From an uncultured Kiritimatiellota bacterium (GTDB lineage Bacteria > Verrucomicrobiota > Kiritimatiellia > RFP12 > UBA1067): a DNA stretch of 41,862 bases. The translations under genes and the position numbers were made by a program. Under the pieces are notes generated by a model. It was not told where the DNA came from. It saw only the letters and a program-made list of their open reading frames with translations, and ran no database searches. The stretch lies in contig CAKURH010000020.1 of assembly GCA_934675625.1 (NCBI GenBank), forward strand, positions 1-41,862, read 5' to 3'. Shown one piece after another: positions 1 to 8,446 of the stretch. Within the stretch, counting starts at the first letter, position 1. Every line of letters starts with the position of its first letter.

Positions 1-66
1 CGGCGCCGCCACAGCCGTCGCGAATGCGGTCGAACATACGTACGCAACCAAAGCTGGCATTCTCAT
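1..66 (-). CDS. N-terminus of a secreted protein, cut by the window edge
   Basis: Only 22 codons are present. They read MRMPALVAYVCSTAFATAVAAP, a good signal peptide: an Arg-containing start, a hydrophobic stretch and an A-V-A-A cleavage region. The ATG at 66 is chosen because a purine-rich GAAAGGAAAG lies about 8 nt upstream. An ATG at 70 in another frame gives no such peptide. It follows the LVIVD-repeat gene by 19 bp on the same strand, so it is probably the next gene of the operon that starts at the GH31 gene. The mature protein lies outside the window and its function cannot be judged. Confidence 0.6.
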   Translation of the reverse strand, partial: MRMPALVAYVCSTAFATAVAAP

Positions 67-85
67 TCATCTTTCCTTTCGTATT

Positions 86-2113
86 TCACTTCTGCATGAG
101 CAGCCCCTGGTATCCGCAGGGCAGGTACAGTCGCCCGTCCACGAAAATCGGGCTTTCCGGGTTGCCGGACAGTTCCTCGTCCCAAAGCCTCTCGGCCATC
201 CCGTCGCCGACGCGGAAGAGTGTTACGCGCCGCGCGAAGCGCTCGGCCACCGCGACCGTCTCGCGACCGTCCCAGACGGGTTCGCCGACGCGCCGTCCGG
301 GAATCGGGATCTGAGCCTCGGGCTCCACCGCGCCTTCGGAAAAGACCTTGAAGAAGCCCTTGTGCGTGAAGAGGATCTTGCCGTCCCGCCACGCGCACAC
401 GCCCGAGGTCGAGTTTGGGCAGAGGGTCGGCGACTTCGCGAACTGCCGCACTGGCGTGGCGGACAGGTCGTACCAGGCGACGCCCGTGTTGGCCTGAAAC
501 CACGCCAGGAGGCCGCGTCCGCCCGACGGTGCCGCAACATAGCGATTCCATCCTGGACCGCCAGGGACGCGGTTCACCCACGCGAGCGTCTCCTTGTCGA
601 GGAAGACGAGCCCCTTGGCCCGGTCGGACACGGCGACCTTGTCGCCGGCGGGCGCCCAGCACCACAGCGCGAGACTCACGTTGTCGCGCTGGAGGCGTGT
701 GCGGGCAACCTCCCGCCCGAGCGCTCCGGAGGCGCGTCCGCCGACGTCGTAGACGGCCAGCCCGTCCTGTCCCTGCGCCGCATACAGGCGCCCTGCCTCG
801 ACCCGCACGTCGCCGCAGAACCCCGGGCGGAAGCCCTTCACGCTGCGCGTCGCCGCGTCCAGCTCGTAGAGCCCCGCCTCGCCGCAGGCGACGTAGAGGT
901 TGCCGCCCGAGGCAGCCACGCCCCGCACCTGCCCAACATCGCGCGGCCTCCAGACGTCAAAGCGCGAATCGCGCGTCATCGGGTACGCGCGGCGCCAGCC
1001 GACGTTCCTGGGCTTCGCCGCCCGCCCGGCCCATGGTGTCCGGTGCGCCCGCGCACACTGCACGAGGCCCAGGCCGCGCACCGTCTCGCTCACGTAGACG
1101 ACCCCCTCGCCCACGGCTACGGACGTGACCGGGTTGCCTGTGCAGAGGCGGCCGACGACCTTCGGCGCGGCCTTGTCCGAGACGTCCACGGCGAACAGGC
1201 CGTTGTACGTGTCGGCGCAGAAAGCCGTCGCATTGTCGCACCGCACCGTCCACATGTCCTGCCCAAGACGGTAGAACGTCAGGAACTCGACACGCGAGAC
1301 GAACCGCAGCGTGCGCCCGCCCTCCTCACGCCGCCAGATCTCCATACCGTGTCCCTCGCCGTCGTTCCGGTCTGGCGCGACCGTCCGACCCGTCGCGCGG
1401 TCCTTGCGGTTGTGTCCCGTCGAGGCGTACAGGTAGTCCCCGCAAACGTCGAGTCCATCGCCGTACCCCGCCAGCCGCGCGACCGAGAGGATGCGGGCTT
1501 CGGCCGGGTCCCGCGCCGCGAGGACCGTCACGTTGCCGGCGTTCCAGTCGCCCGAATAGAGGATCCCGTCCACGTACTTGACGCTCTGCGACTCCGGCGT
1601 CTTCACGAAGGTGACGTGACGCGGACGCGCCTTGTCCGAGACGTCGATGAACTCTACGCCGTAGCTGCGCTGTCCGAGGAAGACGATGTCGCCCGCGACA
1701 TCGACGCCCGTCGCCAGTTCGAGGCAGTCGAACCGCGCGGTCACGCGCGGCGACGCGGGCCGGCGCACATCGACGATCCAGAGGCCCGTCTCGCGAGAGG
1801 CGACGTACGCCCATCCGTCCTGCACGGCGACCTGCCGCACGTTCCCGAGCCCGCCGACCCGCCCGAGGATGCGTGGCCGTTCCGGGCGCGACACGTCCAG
1901 CGTCACGAGTTCCGTGCCACCGCCGTAGATGAGAATGTCGCCCTCCTGCGCGATGGCCATGCCGTAGGTCGGCACGCCCGGCACCCAGGCCACCGGGCCC
2001 AGGATGCCCGAAACCTCTGCGGCGGGCCGCGCCGAGTGGTCGGCAGACGGTTCGGAACAGGCGCGGCTCATCCCAAGGACGGCCATCAGCGAAAAAACAA
2101 GTGCGTGTTTCAT
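86..2113 (-). CDS. Secreted LVIVD-repeat beta-propeller protein
   Basis: A 675-residue protein with an N-terminal signal sequence; a Cys near residue 19 has only a poor lipobox. It carries repeated LVIVD-type blades of the pattern aromatic/hydrophobic-V-D-V-S-x-P-x-x-P, for example LVTLDVSRPERP, LWIVDVRRPASP, VEFIDVSDKARP and LFAVDVSDKAAP. This family folds as a beta-propeller on the cell surface or in the periplasm. No enzymatic activity is established, and binding or scaffolding is the usual guess. It starts 10 bp after the LamG gene stop (TAAGGATGTCGGC before ATG), so it is co-transcribed with the LamG and GH31 genes. A role in handling the same glycan is inferred from context only. Confidence 0.85.
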   Translation of the reverse strand: MKHALVFSLMAVLGMSRACSEPSADHSARPAAEVSGILGPVAWVPGVPTYGMAIAQEGDILIYGGGTELVTLDVSRPERPRILGRVGGLGNVRQVAVQDGWAYVASRETGLWIVDVRRPASPRVTARFDCLELATGVDVAGDIVFLGQRSYGVEFIDVSDKARPRHVTFVKTPESQSVKYVDGILYSGDWNAGNVTVLAARDPAEARILSVARLAGYGDGLDVCGDYLYASTGHNRKDRATGRTVAPDRNDGEGHGMEIWRREEGGRTLRFVSRVEFLTFYRLGQDMWTVRCDNATAFCADTYNGLFAVDVSDKAAPKVVGRLCTGNPVTSVAVGEGVVYVSETVRGLGLVQCARAHRTPWAGRAAKPRNVGWRRAYPMTRDSRFDVWRPRDVGQVRGVAASGGNLYVACGEAGLYELDAATRSVKGFRPGFCGDVRVEAGRLYAAQGQDGLAVYDVGGRASGALGREVARTRLQRDNVSLALWCWAPAGDKVAVSDRAKGLVFLDKETLAWVNRVPGGPGWNRYVAAPSGGRGLLAWFQANTGVAWYDLSATPVRQFAKSPTLCPNSTSGVCAWRDGKILFTHKGFFKVFSEGAVEPEAQIPIPGRRVGEPVWDGRETVAVAERFARRVTLFRVGDGMAERLWDEELSGNPESPIFVDGRLYLPCGYQGLLMQK

Positions 2114-2123
2114 GCCGACATCC

Positions 2124-3827
2124 TTATCTAATACTAAGAATTAGACCGCCTGACACGCGATCCGCATACGGCATCAGTTTGCGATAAAGGGCATCGATGT
2201 CTTCCGGCGAGACTGCGGAAGACCCATAACCGTCCGTCGCCTCTTCGCCGACGAAGAGCCGCACATCGCCAAAACGCGTGCCGTTCGGGGCCGTACACGC
2301 CAACTCCGCACCGCGCGCCGCCGCCAAATAGAGGCCCGAATACCCCTTGCTCGCCACCACGCGCGTCGCAGTCGTCGTTGCGGCTTCATCCTCGTAGTAC
2401 GACAACTTTTTTTCCGTGAACAAATCTACGGGAAACGCATCGATCCACAGTCGGATCGGACGCGTATTCTTCGAATCCGCTGAACATGCCAAGACATAAT
2501 GGTGGTAGTCCATCGTGTCGATGTTCGCAGCCACTACATTGGGATAGGCAATATGACTGGATGAACCCAGCCATGCCAACGCAAGGTCTGTGCCGCCCGT
2601 CGCATTCCGCACAGTATAGAGAACAAGGCCCACACCCGTGTTGCCGTAACGAACGTAGCAGACCGCTGCGCCGTCCACCGGTGCGACCTTCGCCACCAGC
2701 GAGATGGCAAACGAACGTCCTGTCTCGCGGTTACAGCCGAATAATGGCTGATACTCGGCCCATGAGTCACCAAACTGGTACAGGCATGCGCCCTTTCCAT
2801 CCTCCAAACGCGCGGCATTCAGCGTGTAGCCGCCCCGACTGTTTAGACGAAACGCCGACTTCGCCAGTATATCCGCGCCAACCTGTTCGATGACGCCCGC
2901 CGCATCTTTCAACGCCCGGTCATCAAAGGAAACGGCCAGCCGGGCATTTGGCAACACGAGAACGCGATCCTCCTTCACCGTCTCCGTCAGCGCGACGATC
3001 TCCTCCGCCGTCGGCACGGACGAATCGCTCGCGTTGTTCGTCGAATAGAAGCGCACGTCGTCATAGACCGTCGTCCAGTCTCCGGCACCGACGTTCGTCT
3101 TCCCTTCGACGCGCCCAAGCCAAAGTGAGTTGTAGCTTTTCGCATACAGCTTTCGCTCTTGAACGAAGACATTGTCCGGATCCTCCTCGTCATAGGCATT
3201 AATCGTTTTGCCCGTCCATTTTGTCTCTCCGTCAAGCAGAAAAGCAAGGCCGTCCGCCTGAGAACACGTGATGACATAATGGTGGAAACCCGTCGTGTCT
3301 ACGTTGCCGAACACAACGTTGGTATGAGACGACCACGCCCCTTTGCCCGACCACTCAAGCGAGAGGCAGAGTTTGCCATCCTCGTTTCTAACCGTCCGCA
3401 GATAGACGCCGGCCCCTGCGCTTCCGTATCGCAAATACCAAAGGATCTGATCGTCCACGTCACCGACTTTCGCGCGCAGGGAAAGCACCCAGTCCGATGC
3501 GATCTCTGTGTCCGGCACCGTCTTTGGCTCACCATCCACGACCTTCGTCACATTGGTGTTTCCCGTGAGCGTTGCGTTCCATCCGCCTGCCGTTCTGTCG
3601 GCATAGAGCGCGACGCCCTTCTCGGCAAACGCCGCACCGTCCAGGGCCCAGCCACCGTGCCCGTCGTCGACGAACGCCGCCGTCGGCAGCATCGTCGCGC
3701 CGACCTGCGCGACCGTACCCAGCTCGTTGGTTGTCAGGCGCGTGTCAAACGTCGTCCCGAAGCGGGGGACAGCCCCCTGCGCAAGAGTCGCGCTCAGGAC
3801 CACCAAACCAATCACCAATGTTTTCAT
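2124..3827 (-). CDS. Secreted protein with two LamG/concanavalin-like domains
   Basis: A 567-residue protein with a clear signal peptide (MKTLVIGLVVLSATLAQG). Two homologous LamG-like halves follow, roughly residues 20-285 and 290-555. Both contain the HHYV strand typical of LamG sandwiches (GFHHYVITCS and DYHHYVLACS) and both end near an F-G-D-V-R-L/F strand. LamG domains usually bind carbohydrate or protein ligands, and no catalytic motif is visible. An AAAGGAA ribosome binding site precedes the ATG. The gene lies 31 bp after the GH31 stop and directly before the LVIVD gene. The C-terminus, GGLILSIR, resembles the end of the beta-helix protein at 33597-35351. Likely role: a surface glycan-binding partner of the GH31 enzyme, by inference. 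Confidence 0.85.
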   Translation of the reverse strand: MKTLVIGLVVLSATLAQGAVPRFGTTFDTRLTTNELGTVAQVGATMLPTAAFVDDGHGGWALDGAAFAEKGVALYADRTAGGWNATLTGNTNVTKVVDGEPKTVPDTEIASDWVLSLRAKVGDVDDQILWYLRYGSAGAGVYLRTVRNEDGKLCLSLEWSGKGAWSSHTNVVFGNVDTTGFHHYVITCSQADGLAFLLDGETKWTGKTINAYDEEDPDNVFVQERKLYAKSYNSLWLGRVEGKTNVGAGDWTTVYDDVRFYSTNNASDSSVPTAEEIVALTETVKEDRVLVLPNARLAVSFDDRALKDAAGVIEQVGADILAKSAFRLNSRGGYTLNAARLEDGKGACLYQFGDSWAEYQPLFGCNRETGRSFAISLVAKVAPVDGAAVCYVRYGNTGVGLVLYTVRNATGGTDLALAWLGSSSHIAYPNVVAANIDTMDYHHYVLACSADSKNTRPIRLWIDAFPVDLFTEKKLSYYEDEAATTTATRVVASKGYSGLYLAAARGAELACTAPNGTRFGDVRLFVGEEATDGYGSSAVSPEDIDALYRKLMPYADRVSGGLILSIR

Positions 3828-3858
3828 CGTGTCGTTCCTTTCGTGTTGTTGTTTCCGT

Positions 3859-5577
3859 TCAGAGATTCTTTGCCGAGGTCGAGCGCACGCGCGTGAAGTG
3901 CGGCAGCCGCGCGAGCGGCGCGGCGACCGTGACCGACGTCGGGCCCATGAAGACCGTGCCGTCGTCGGCCTTCCACGTCCCCGGCGGGATCACGACCTTT
4001 CGGGACGTCGCGCCCTTCTCGACGACCGGCGCGACGAGCAGGTCTTCGCCCATCAGGAACTCGTCCTGAATGGCGGCATAGCCCCGCCCGGGATAGGCGT
4101 ACTCCAGGTTGCGCATGATCGGCTCGCCGTCCTTCGCCGCCTTCTTCGCGAGCGCGACGAACATCGGCGCGAACTTCTGGCGGAGGGCCACCGCGTCGCG
4201 GACGATCCTCTGGTTCGCCGCGCTGAGGCAACGCCACGGCGAGGCCGAGAACTGCATCATCGGGCAGAGCGCCTGCACCTGCGCCGAGCGCACGAACAGC
4301 TCCTCCGAGAACGGCGCGCCCGGCAGAAACGCCTGCCAGTAGCCGCCGCCGACCATGTCGGGGCAGATGAAAGGACATCCGACGAACCCCGCCGCAATCA
4401 TGTCGGGGACGAGCCGCCACAGGGCCGCCCACGAATGATCCTTGTCGTGGAGGCGCATGACGACGGGCTTTCCGGCGAAGCCGAAACCGTTGCGGTACTC
4501 GCTGCCCGCATGCTTCAGGGCGAACGCGCCGTAGAGTGCGCTCTGCCTCGCGGCGCAGACGGACGGGTCGTAGGCGAACGGCTTTGCCAGCCCGGAATCA
4601 TCGCCCGTGGACTCAACCGAGTCCGCATAAAACGAAACCGCGCCGCCGTCGAACTTGAAGCCGTCCACGCCGAAGTCGCGCTTCAGTCCGTCAAGCTGCT
4701 CGTTGAACCAGGCAACCGCGTTCGGGTGCGTGAAGTCCAGGAGCGCCGAGCAGCCGTTCCACCACCGGATCGGCAGGGGGTTGGGTGCGCCGCCGCGCCC
4801 CGTCTGCGGGCTTCCCGTCAGGAAGCCACCCTTCGTCGGGTAGCCCTTCACGTCGTCGGGATTGACGCCCCATGCGATCCGACGGAACGCCGGCGAGTCC
4901 ATCGACACGAACGGGCACATCCAGAGCAGCACCCTGAAGCCCATCTTGTGGAGCTTTTCGATCATGCCCTTCGGATCGGAAAAGCGGCGCGGGTCAAACT
5001 CCCACGTGCCGTAGCCGAACTGCCACGTGTCGTCGATCATGAAGACGCCGGGCGGGAGGCCGTTGTCTAGCATCGACTGCGCGTAGGCGAGGATGTCCTT
5101 CTCGTTCTGGTGGTAGGTCAGCTCGATCCACGTGTTGTACTGGGGCGCGGCAAAATAGAGGAGATCCGGCACCTCGCCTGTCGGCGGAAAGTAGGTTCTC
5201 GAGGCGAAGCGGTAGGCCTCCGCCAGCGTCTGCCCCGCGTCTTCGCGCAGGACAATCTCGCCACGGTCGGAGACGAGGCAGATCGTCCCGTCTCCAATCG
5301 TGGCCTCGACCGGCTCGGCGCACCAGAGGACGCGTCCCTTGTCCGAGACGAGCACGGACTGCGACTGGTGGCTGTAGTTGCTCACGCGCAGGTCGCATTG
5401 GAAGTCGGTCTTCGCGTTGAACGGCATCTGCCGCCCGAAGTTGTTGCAAAGCCCCCACCAGTTCTCGCCCGGCAGCATCTTCACGCGGCAGTCGCCCGCC
5501 CGAAGCCCTCCGGCACAGCACAGGGCGGCACACGCCGCCCACGCCATCCGAAGCCAACCTTTTTCTGCGCATTTCAT
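3859..5577 (-). CDS. Secreted GH31-family glycosidase (alpha-glucosidase/alpha-galactosidase type)
   Basis: 572 residues from the ATG at 5577; an upstream in-frame ATG at 5601 would lie inside or upstream of the promoter. A signal peptide (MKCAEKGWLRMAWAACAAL...) is followed by a GH31 N-terminal beta-domain and a (beta/alpha)8 barrel. The putative nucleophile is Asp310 in VDGFKFDGG, and the acid/base is probably an Asp of RLHDKDHSW near 378-380. The barrel resembles the MYORG-like branch of GH31, whose human member is an alpha-galactosidase, so alpha-galactosidase is as likely as alpha-glucosidase. It is first in an operon with the LamG and LVIVD genes. A TAAAAT -10 ends 7 nt before the ATG with no Shine-Dalgarno sequence, so the mRNA is probably leaderless. 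Confidence 0.88.
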   Translation of the reverse strand: MKCAEKGWLRMAWAACAALCCAGGLRAGDCRVKMLPGENWWGLCNNFGRQMPFNAKTDFQCDLRVSNYSHQSQSVLVSDKGRVLWCAEPVEATIGDGTICLVSDRGEIVLREDAGQTLAEAYRFASRTYFPPTGEVPDLLYFAAPQYNTWIELTYHQNEKDILAYAQSMLDNGLPPGVFMIDDTWQFGYGTWEFDPRRFSDPKGMIEKLHKMGFRVLLWMCPFVSMDSPAFRRIAWGVNPDDVKGYPTKGGFLTGSPQTGRGGAPNPLPIRWWNGCSALLDFTHPNAVAWFNEQLDGLKRDFGVDGFKFDGGAVSFYADSVESTGDDSGLAKPFAYDPSVCAARQSALYGAFALKHAGSEYRNGFGFAGKPVVMRLHDKDHSWAALWRLVPDMIAAGFVGCPFICPDMVGGGYWQAFLPGAPFSEELFVRSAQVQALCPMMQFSASPWRCLSAANQRIVRDAVALRQKFAPMFVALAKKAAKDGEPIMRNLEYAYPGRGYAAIQDEFLMGEDLLVAPVVEKGATSRKVVIPPGTWKADDGTVFMGPTSVTVAAPLARLPHFTRVRSTSAKNL

Positions 5578-5584
5578 GTTAGGT

Positions 5585-5596
5585 ATTTTACCAAAA
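5585..5596 (-). promoter_or_regulatory. Extended -10 promoter of the GH31 operon
   Basis: Read leftward, TTTTGGTAAAAT is an extended -10 (TGG before TAAAAT). Seven nucleotides separate it from the GH31 ATG, so transcription should start at or next to the start codon. It is an exact inverted copy of the divergent promoter at 5649-5660. Confidence 0.65.
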
Positions 5597-5613
5597 CGCA
5601 CCGACAGAACGCT

Positions 5614-5631
5614 ACCCGTGAAAACACGGGT
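5614..5631. promoter_or_regulatory. Perfect dyad operator ACCCGTG-AAAA-CACGGGT at the centre of the divergent promoters
   Basis: Seven-base arms flank an AAAA centre. The dyad centre at 5622.5 coincides with the midpoint of the two -10 elements and, within half a base, of the two start codons. With leaderless starts it sits near -44.5 for both genes, the position of a class II-like activator. The obvious candidate ligand is the NarL-type response regulator encoded just to the right; this is an inference. Confidence 0.6.
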
Positions 5632-5648
5632 GCACCGCAGACCGCCGA

Positions 5649-5660
5649 TTTTGGTAAAAT
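5649..5660 (+). promoter_or_regulatory. Extended -10 promoter of the histidine kinase operon
   Basis: TTTTGGTAAAAT ends 6 nt before the kinase ATG at 5667. No Shine-Dalgarno sequence is possible in this space, which implies a leaderless mRNA. Confidence 0.65.
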
Positions 5661-5666
5661 ACGCCT

Positions 5667-6878
5667 ATGAAGCGCTCGCTCCGAATTCTCCTTCTGACCG
5701 CCCTGCTGCCGTTCGCCGGAAACGCCTCCGACGAGATCCGGGGGACTGTCGCCGACGTCCTCGCGGCCATCAAGAGCCGTCAGTTCGGGCAGGAGTTCGC
5801 GGTCGAGGCCGTCGTTGCGGCGCCGTTCGCCACGAACGACCCCCGGTTCGTCATCCGTGACCAGACGGGCCGCGTCATCATCCGACGCGACTTCGACTGG
5901 CCGGACGGCCCGCTCCGCGTCGGCGACGCCATCAGCCTCTCGTGCGAGATCGGCTCGACGGCCAGCACGCCGGCCGGGGCCTATTTCCGCCGGCTGACGG
6001 TGCGCGCGCGCAACACGTCCGACGGCGACGCGCACGGGAACTGGCTCGTCACAGCGCAGAACGACGAGAGCGCAGACGTCCTGCGTCTGCCGCGCTACCT
6101 GACGGCGACCAACGTCGCCCTCGGCTTCGCCATCCTCTTCGCCCTCGCCCTGGCGATCCTGGCCTGGAACTCGTTCCTGCACGGGCTGGTCGACCGCCGC
6201 TGCCGCGAGCTGACCGCCGAGCGCCTGGTGTCCTTCTCGGCCAGTCTCAAGGTCGAGGAGCGCACACGGCTCGCCATCGAGCTCCATGACACGATTGCCC
6301 AGACGCTGGCCGGCGTCTCCCTTGAGATCGACGCCTCGCGCGACTTCGTCCGAAACAGCCCGTCCGAGGCGGAACGGCATCTCGGCATCGCCTCCCGAGC
6401 CCTCCTGTCCTGCCGAAACGACCTCAAGAACTGCATGTGGGATCTCCGCAACCAGACGCTGGACGACACGCGCATGGACGAGGCCATTCGCCGGACGCTC
6501 GCGCCGCACCTCGCCGGGGCCGCGCTGGCCGTCCGCTTCAACGTCGACCGCGCCGCCCTCTCGGAGAACACCGCCCTTGCCATCCTCCGCATCGTCCGCG
6601 AACTGGCGCTCAACGCCATCCGACACGGCAAGGCCTCGGTTCTCCGGGTCGCGGGCTCGCTCAGCGGCGCACGGCTGCTCTTCTCCGTCCGCGACAACGG
6701 CTGCGGCTTCGACCCGGAAGCCCGTCCGGGCGTCGAGCAGGGGCACTTCGGCCTTCAGGGGATCGCGGAGCGCGTGGAGCTGCTGGGCGGTAGCCTGACC
6801 ATCGACAGCCGACCGACCGCCGGAACGCGCGTGCGCATCTCAATCGACATTCCCGACCTCCAGGGGCAACCGTCATGA
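5667..6878 (+). CDS. Membrane sensor histidine kinase, NarL/DegS family
   Basis: A 403-residue kinase. An N-terminal signal sequence is followed by an extracytoplasmic domain (about 22-140) that looks like an OB/nucleotide-binding-like beta fold (RGTVADV... FVIRDQTGRVIIRRDF... LRVGDAI). There is one transmembrane helix at about 148-168. A HisKA_3 dimerisation domain carries the phospho-acceptor His207 in ELHDTIAQTLAG. A HATPase domain follows with N-box RELALNAIRHGKA, G1 box DNGCGF and G2 region GHFGLQGIAERVELLGG. The stop overlaps the ATG of the response regulator (ATGA), so the pair is translationally coupled. Its ligand is unknown. Divergence from a GH31 operon across a symmetric operator suggests it senses a carbohydrate product and controls that operon. 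Confidence 0.92.
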   Translation: MKRSLRILLLTALLPFAGNASDEIRGTVADVLAAIKSRQFGQEFAVEAVVAAPFATNDPRFVIRDQTGRVIIRRDFDWPDGPLRVGDAISLSCEIGSTASTPAGAYFRRLTVRARNTSDGDAHGNWLVTAQNDESADVLRLPRYLTATNVALGFAILFALALAILAWNSFLHGLVDRRCRELTAERLVSFSASLKVEERTRLAIELHDTIAQTLAGVSLEIDASRDFVRNSPSEAERHLGIASRALLSCRNDLKNCMWDLRNQTLDDTRMDEAIRRTLAPHLAGAALAVRFNVDRAALSENTALAILRIVRELALNAIRHGKASVLRVAGSLSGARLLFSVRDNGCGFDPEARPGVEQGHFGLQGIAERVELLGGSLTIDSRPTAGTRVRISIDIPDLQGQPS

Positions 6879-7495
6879 AGAAGACACGAATCCTGATCGC
6901 CGACGACCACGCCATCGTCCGCATGGGGCTGGCCGCGCTCTTCCGCGCGAAAGGCGACCTCGACGTCATCGGACAGGCCCGCGACGGCGAGCAGGCCGTG
7001 GCGGAAGCCGTCCGGCTCAGGCCCGACGTCGTCGTCATGGATCTCATGATGCCGAAGCTGGACGGCGCCGACGCCACGCGCCGTCTGCACGAGGCGATGC
7101 CCAGCATCCCCGTCCTCATCCTGACGAGCTTCACGACATCCGACGGAATCGCCCGCGCGCTCGCGGCCGGCGCGGCCGGGGCCGTCCTGAAGAGCGCCGA
7201 AAACGCCGAACTGGTCGCGGCCATCCGGGAAGTCGCCAACGGCCGGCGCTATCTCAGCCCCGAGATCAAGACCCTCATGAACACCGATCCGCCCATCGAC
7301 GACCTGACCGAACGGCAGTCCGAGGTTCTGCACTCCCTGACGCGCGGCCTCACGAACCGGGACATCGCCCGGCAGTTCGGGCTGTCCGTCCGCAGCGTCG
7401 AGGAGCACGTCAACCACATCCTCGAGAAGATCGGCGCGGCCAACCGCGCCGAAGCCGTCGCCATCGCCCTCCGCAAGCACCTTGTCAAGGCCTGA
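6875..7495 (+). CDS. NarL/LuxR-type response regulator
   Basis: 206 residues. The receiver domain (about 4-120) shows the acidic pocket DD at 10-11, the phospho-acceptor Asp56 in VVVMDLMMP, the conserved Thr in LILTSF and Lys in AVLKSAE. A C-terminal LuxR helix-turn-helix follows (LTERQSEVLHSLTRGLTNRDIARQF... VEEHVNHILEKIGAANRAEAV). The ATG overlaps the kinase stop. It is the cognate partner of that kinase and the best candidate to bind the dyad at 5614-5631. It converges with the uridine-kinase-like gene, 24 bp away, with no clear terminator between them. Confidence 0.94.
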   Translation: MKKTRILIADDHAIVRMGLAALFRAKGDLDVIGQARDGEQAVAEAVRLRPDVVVMDLMMPKLDGADATRRLHEAMPSIPVLILTSFTTSDGIARALAAGAAGAVLKSAENAELVAAIREVANGRRYLSPEIKTLMNTDPPIDDLTERQSEVLHSLTRGLTNRDIARQFGLSVRSVEEHVNHILEKIGAANRAEAVAIALRKHLVKA

Positions 7496-7519
7496 CGGCC
7501 CGTCCGCGCAAGACGGCGC

Positions 7520-8446
7520 TCAGTATTCGAGCTGGCTGCCGCCGATCGTCTCGCGGATGATCGAGTCGCCCGGCACGTAGGCGGGCGTCGTCGGCGCGAC
7601 GGCGGCGAGCAGCCGGATCATGTTCATGACCTCCGGCACGGGGCCGAGCTCGAGCCGCGCGCGCTCCAGGAGCCCGCCCGCGAACGGCTTCAGCACCGCC
7701 AGCTCGTAGACGAGGTAGGAGTCGAACGTCAGGTCGGCGTTGCCGCAGAACGGCCGGATCCACCGCTCCTCGCCGGCGCGCACCTTCGGCCAGAGCCGCA
7801 CCGTCGTCGCCGGGCTCATCTTGCGGAACTGGTTGTCGCGCACGAGCCGCCGCAGGAAGCGCGCCTCGCACGGCTTCGGGGTGATGCCGCCGAAGACGTC
7901 GAGCGTCGGACGCGGCTCGACGAGCACACGATACTTCGCCCGGTCGGGGATTCCCTCCGTCAGGCGGGGGTTGAGCGCGTGGATGCCCTCCAGCACGACG
8001 AACCCGCCCTTCGGCAGCGAAACCGTGGCGTCCGTCCAGCGCGGCACGTGGCGCACGAAGTCGAACTTGCGCACGCGAATCGTCTCGCCGCGCAGAAGCG
8101 CGTTCACGTCCGCCGCGAGCGCGGGGATGTCCACGCACTCGACATGCTCGTAGTCGAGCTCGCCGTTCGCGTCGCGCGGATTGCGCGCGTCGCCGACGAA
8201 ATAGTCGTCCGTCGAGAGGTGGTACGCGGCGCGCCCGTTCACGCGGATCTGCGTGCAGAGGCGCGTCGCCGTCGTCGTCTTGCCGGCGGCCGAGCCGCCC
8301 GCGACGAGGACGAGCCGGATGCCGGGGCGGCCGCACACGATGTCGGCGATCTTCGAGAGGGCCTTCACCTGCCGCGCCTCGGCGACGCGGATGACTTCGG
8401 CGATCGAACCGTCCTCGACGCTTTCGTTGAGTTCAAGTACCGTCAT
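7520..8446 (-). CDS. Uridine kinase/phosphoribulokinase-family P-loop nucleoside kinase
   Basis: 308 residues. The Walker A motif is GGSAAGKTTT (about 51-60). The family-typical STDDYF follows, then DYEHVECVDIPAL and the strand VVLEGIHALNP. The sequence matches the uridine-kinase-like proteins that often follow an N-terminal TGS/ThrRS-like region, but that region is absent here and replaced by about 40 residues. It probably phosphorylates a nucleoside or related metabolite; the substrate is not certain. Its ATG overlaps the nadK stop (ATGA), so it is coupled to nadK. The C-terminal half is longer than in classical Udk, as is usual for this subgroup. Confidence 0.8.
   Translation of the reverse strand: MTVLELNESVEDGSIAEVIRVAEARQVKALSKIADIVCGRPGIRLVLVAGGSAAGKTTTATRLCTQIRVNGRAAYHLSTDDYFVGDARNPRDANGELDYEHVECVDIPALAADVNALLRGETIRVRKFDFVRHVPRWTDATVSLPKGGFVVLEGIHALNPRLTEGIPDRAKYRVLVEPRPTLDVFGGITPKPCEARFLRRLVRDNQFRKMSPATTVRLWPKVRAGEERWIRPFCGNADLTFDSYLVYELAVLKPFAGGLLERARLELGPVPEVMNMIRLLAAVAPTTPAYVPGDSIIRETIGGSQLEY

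Noticed and set aside
86..2113. Lipoprotein assignment for the LVIVD-repeat protein
   Set aside because: The residues before Cys19 (MSRA) do not fit a lipobox well, so ordinary secretion is as likely.
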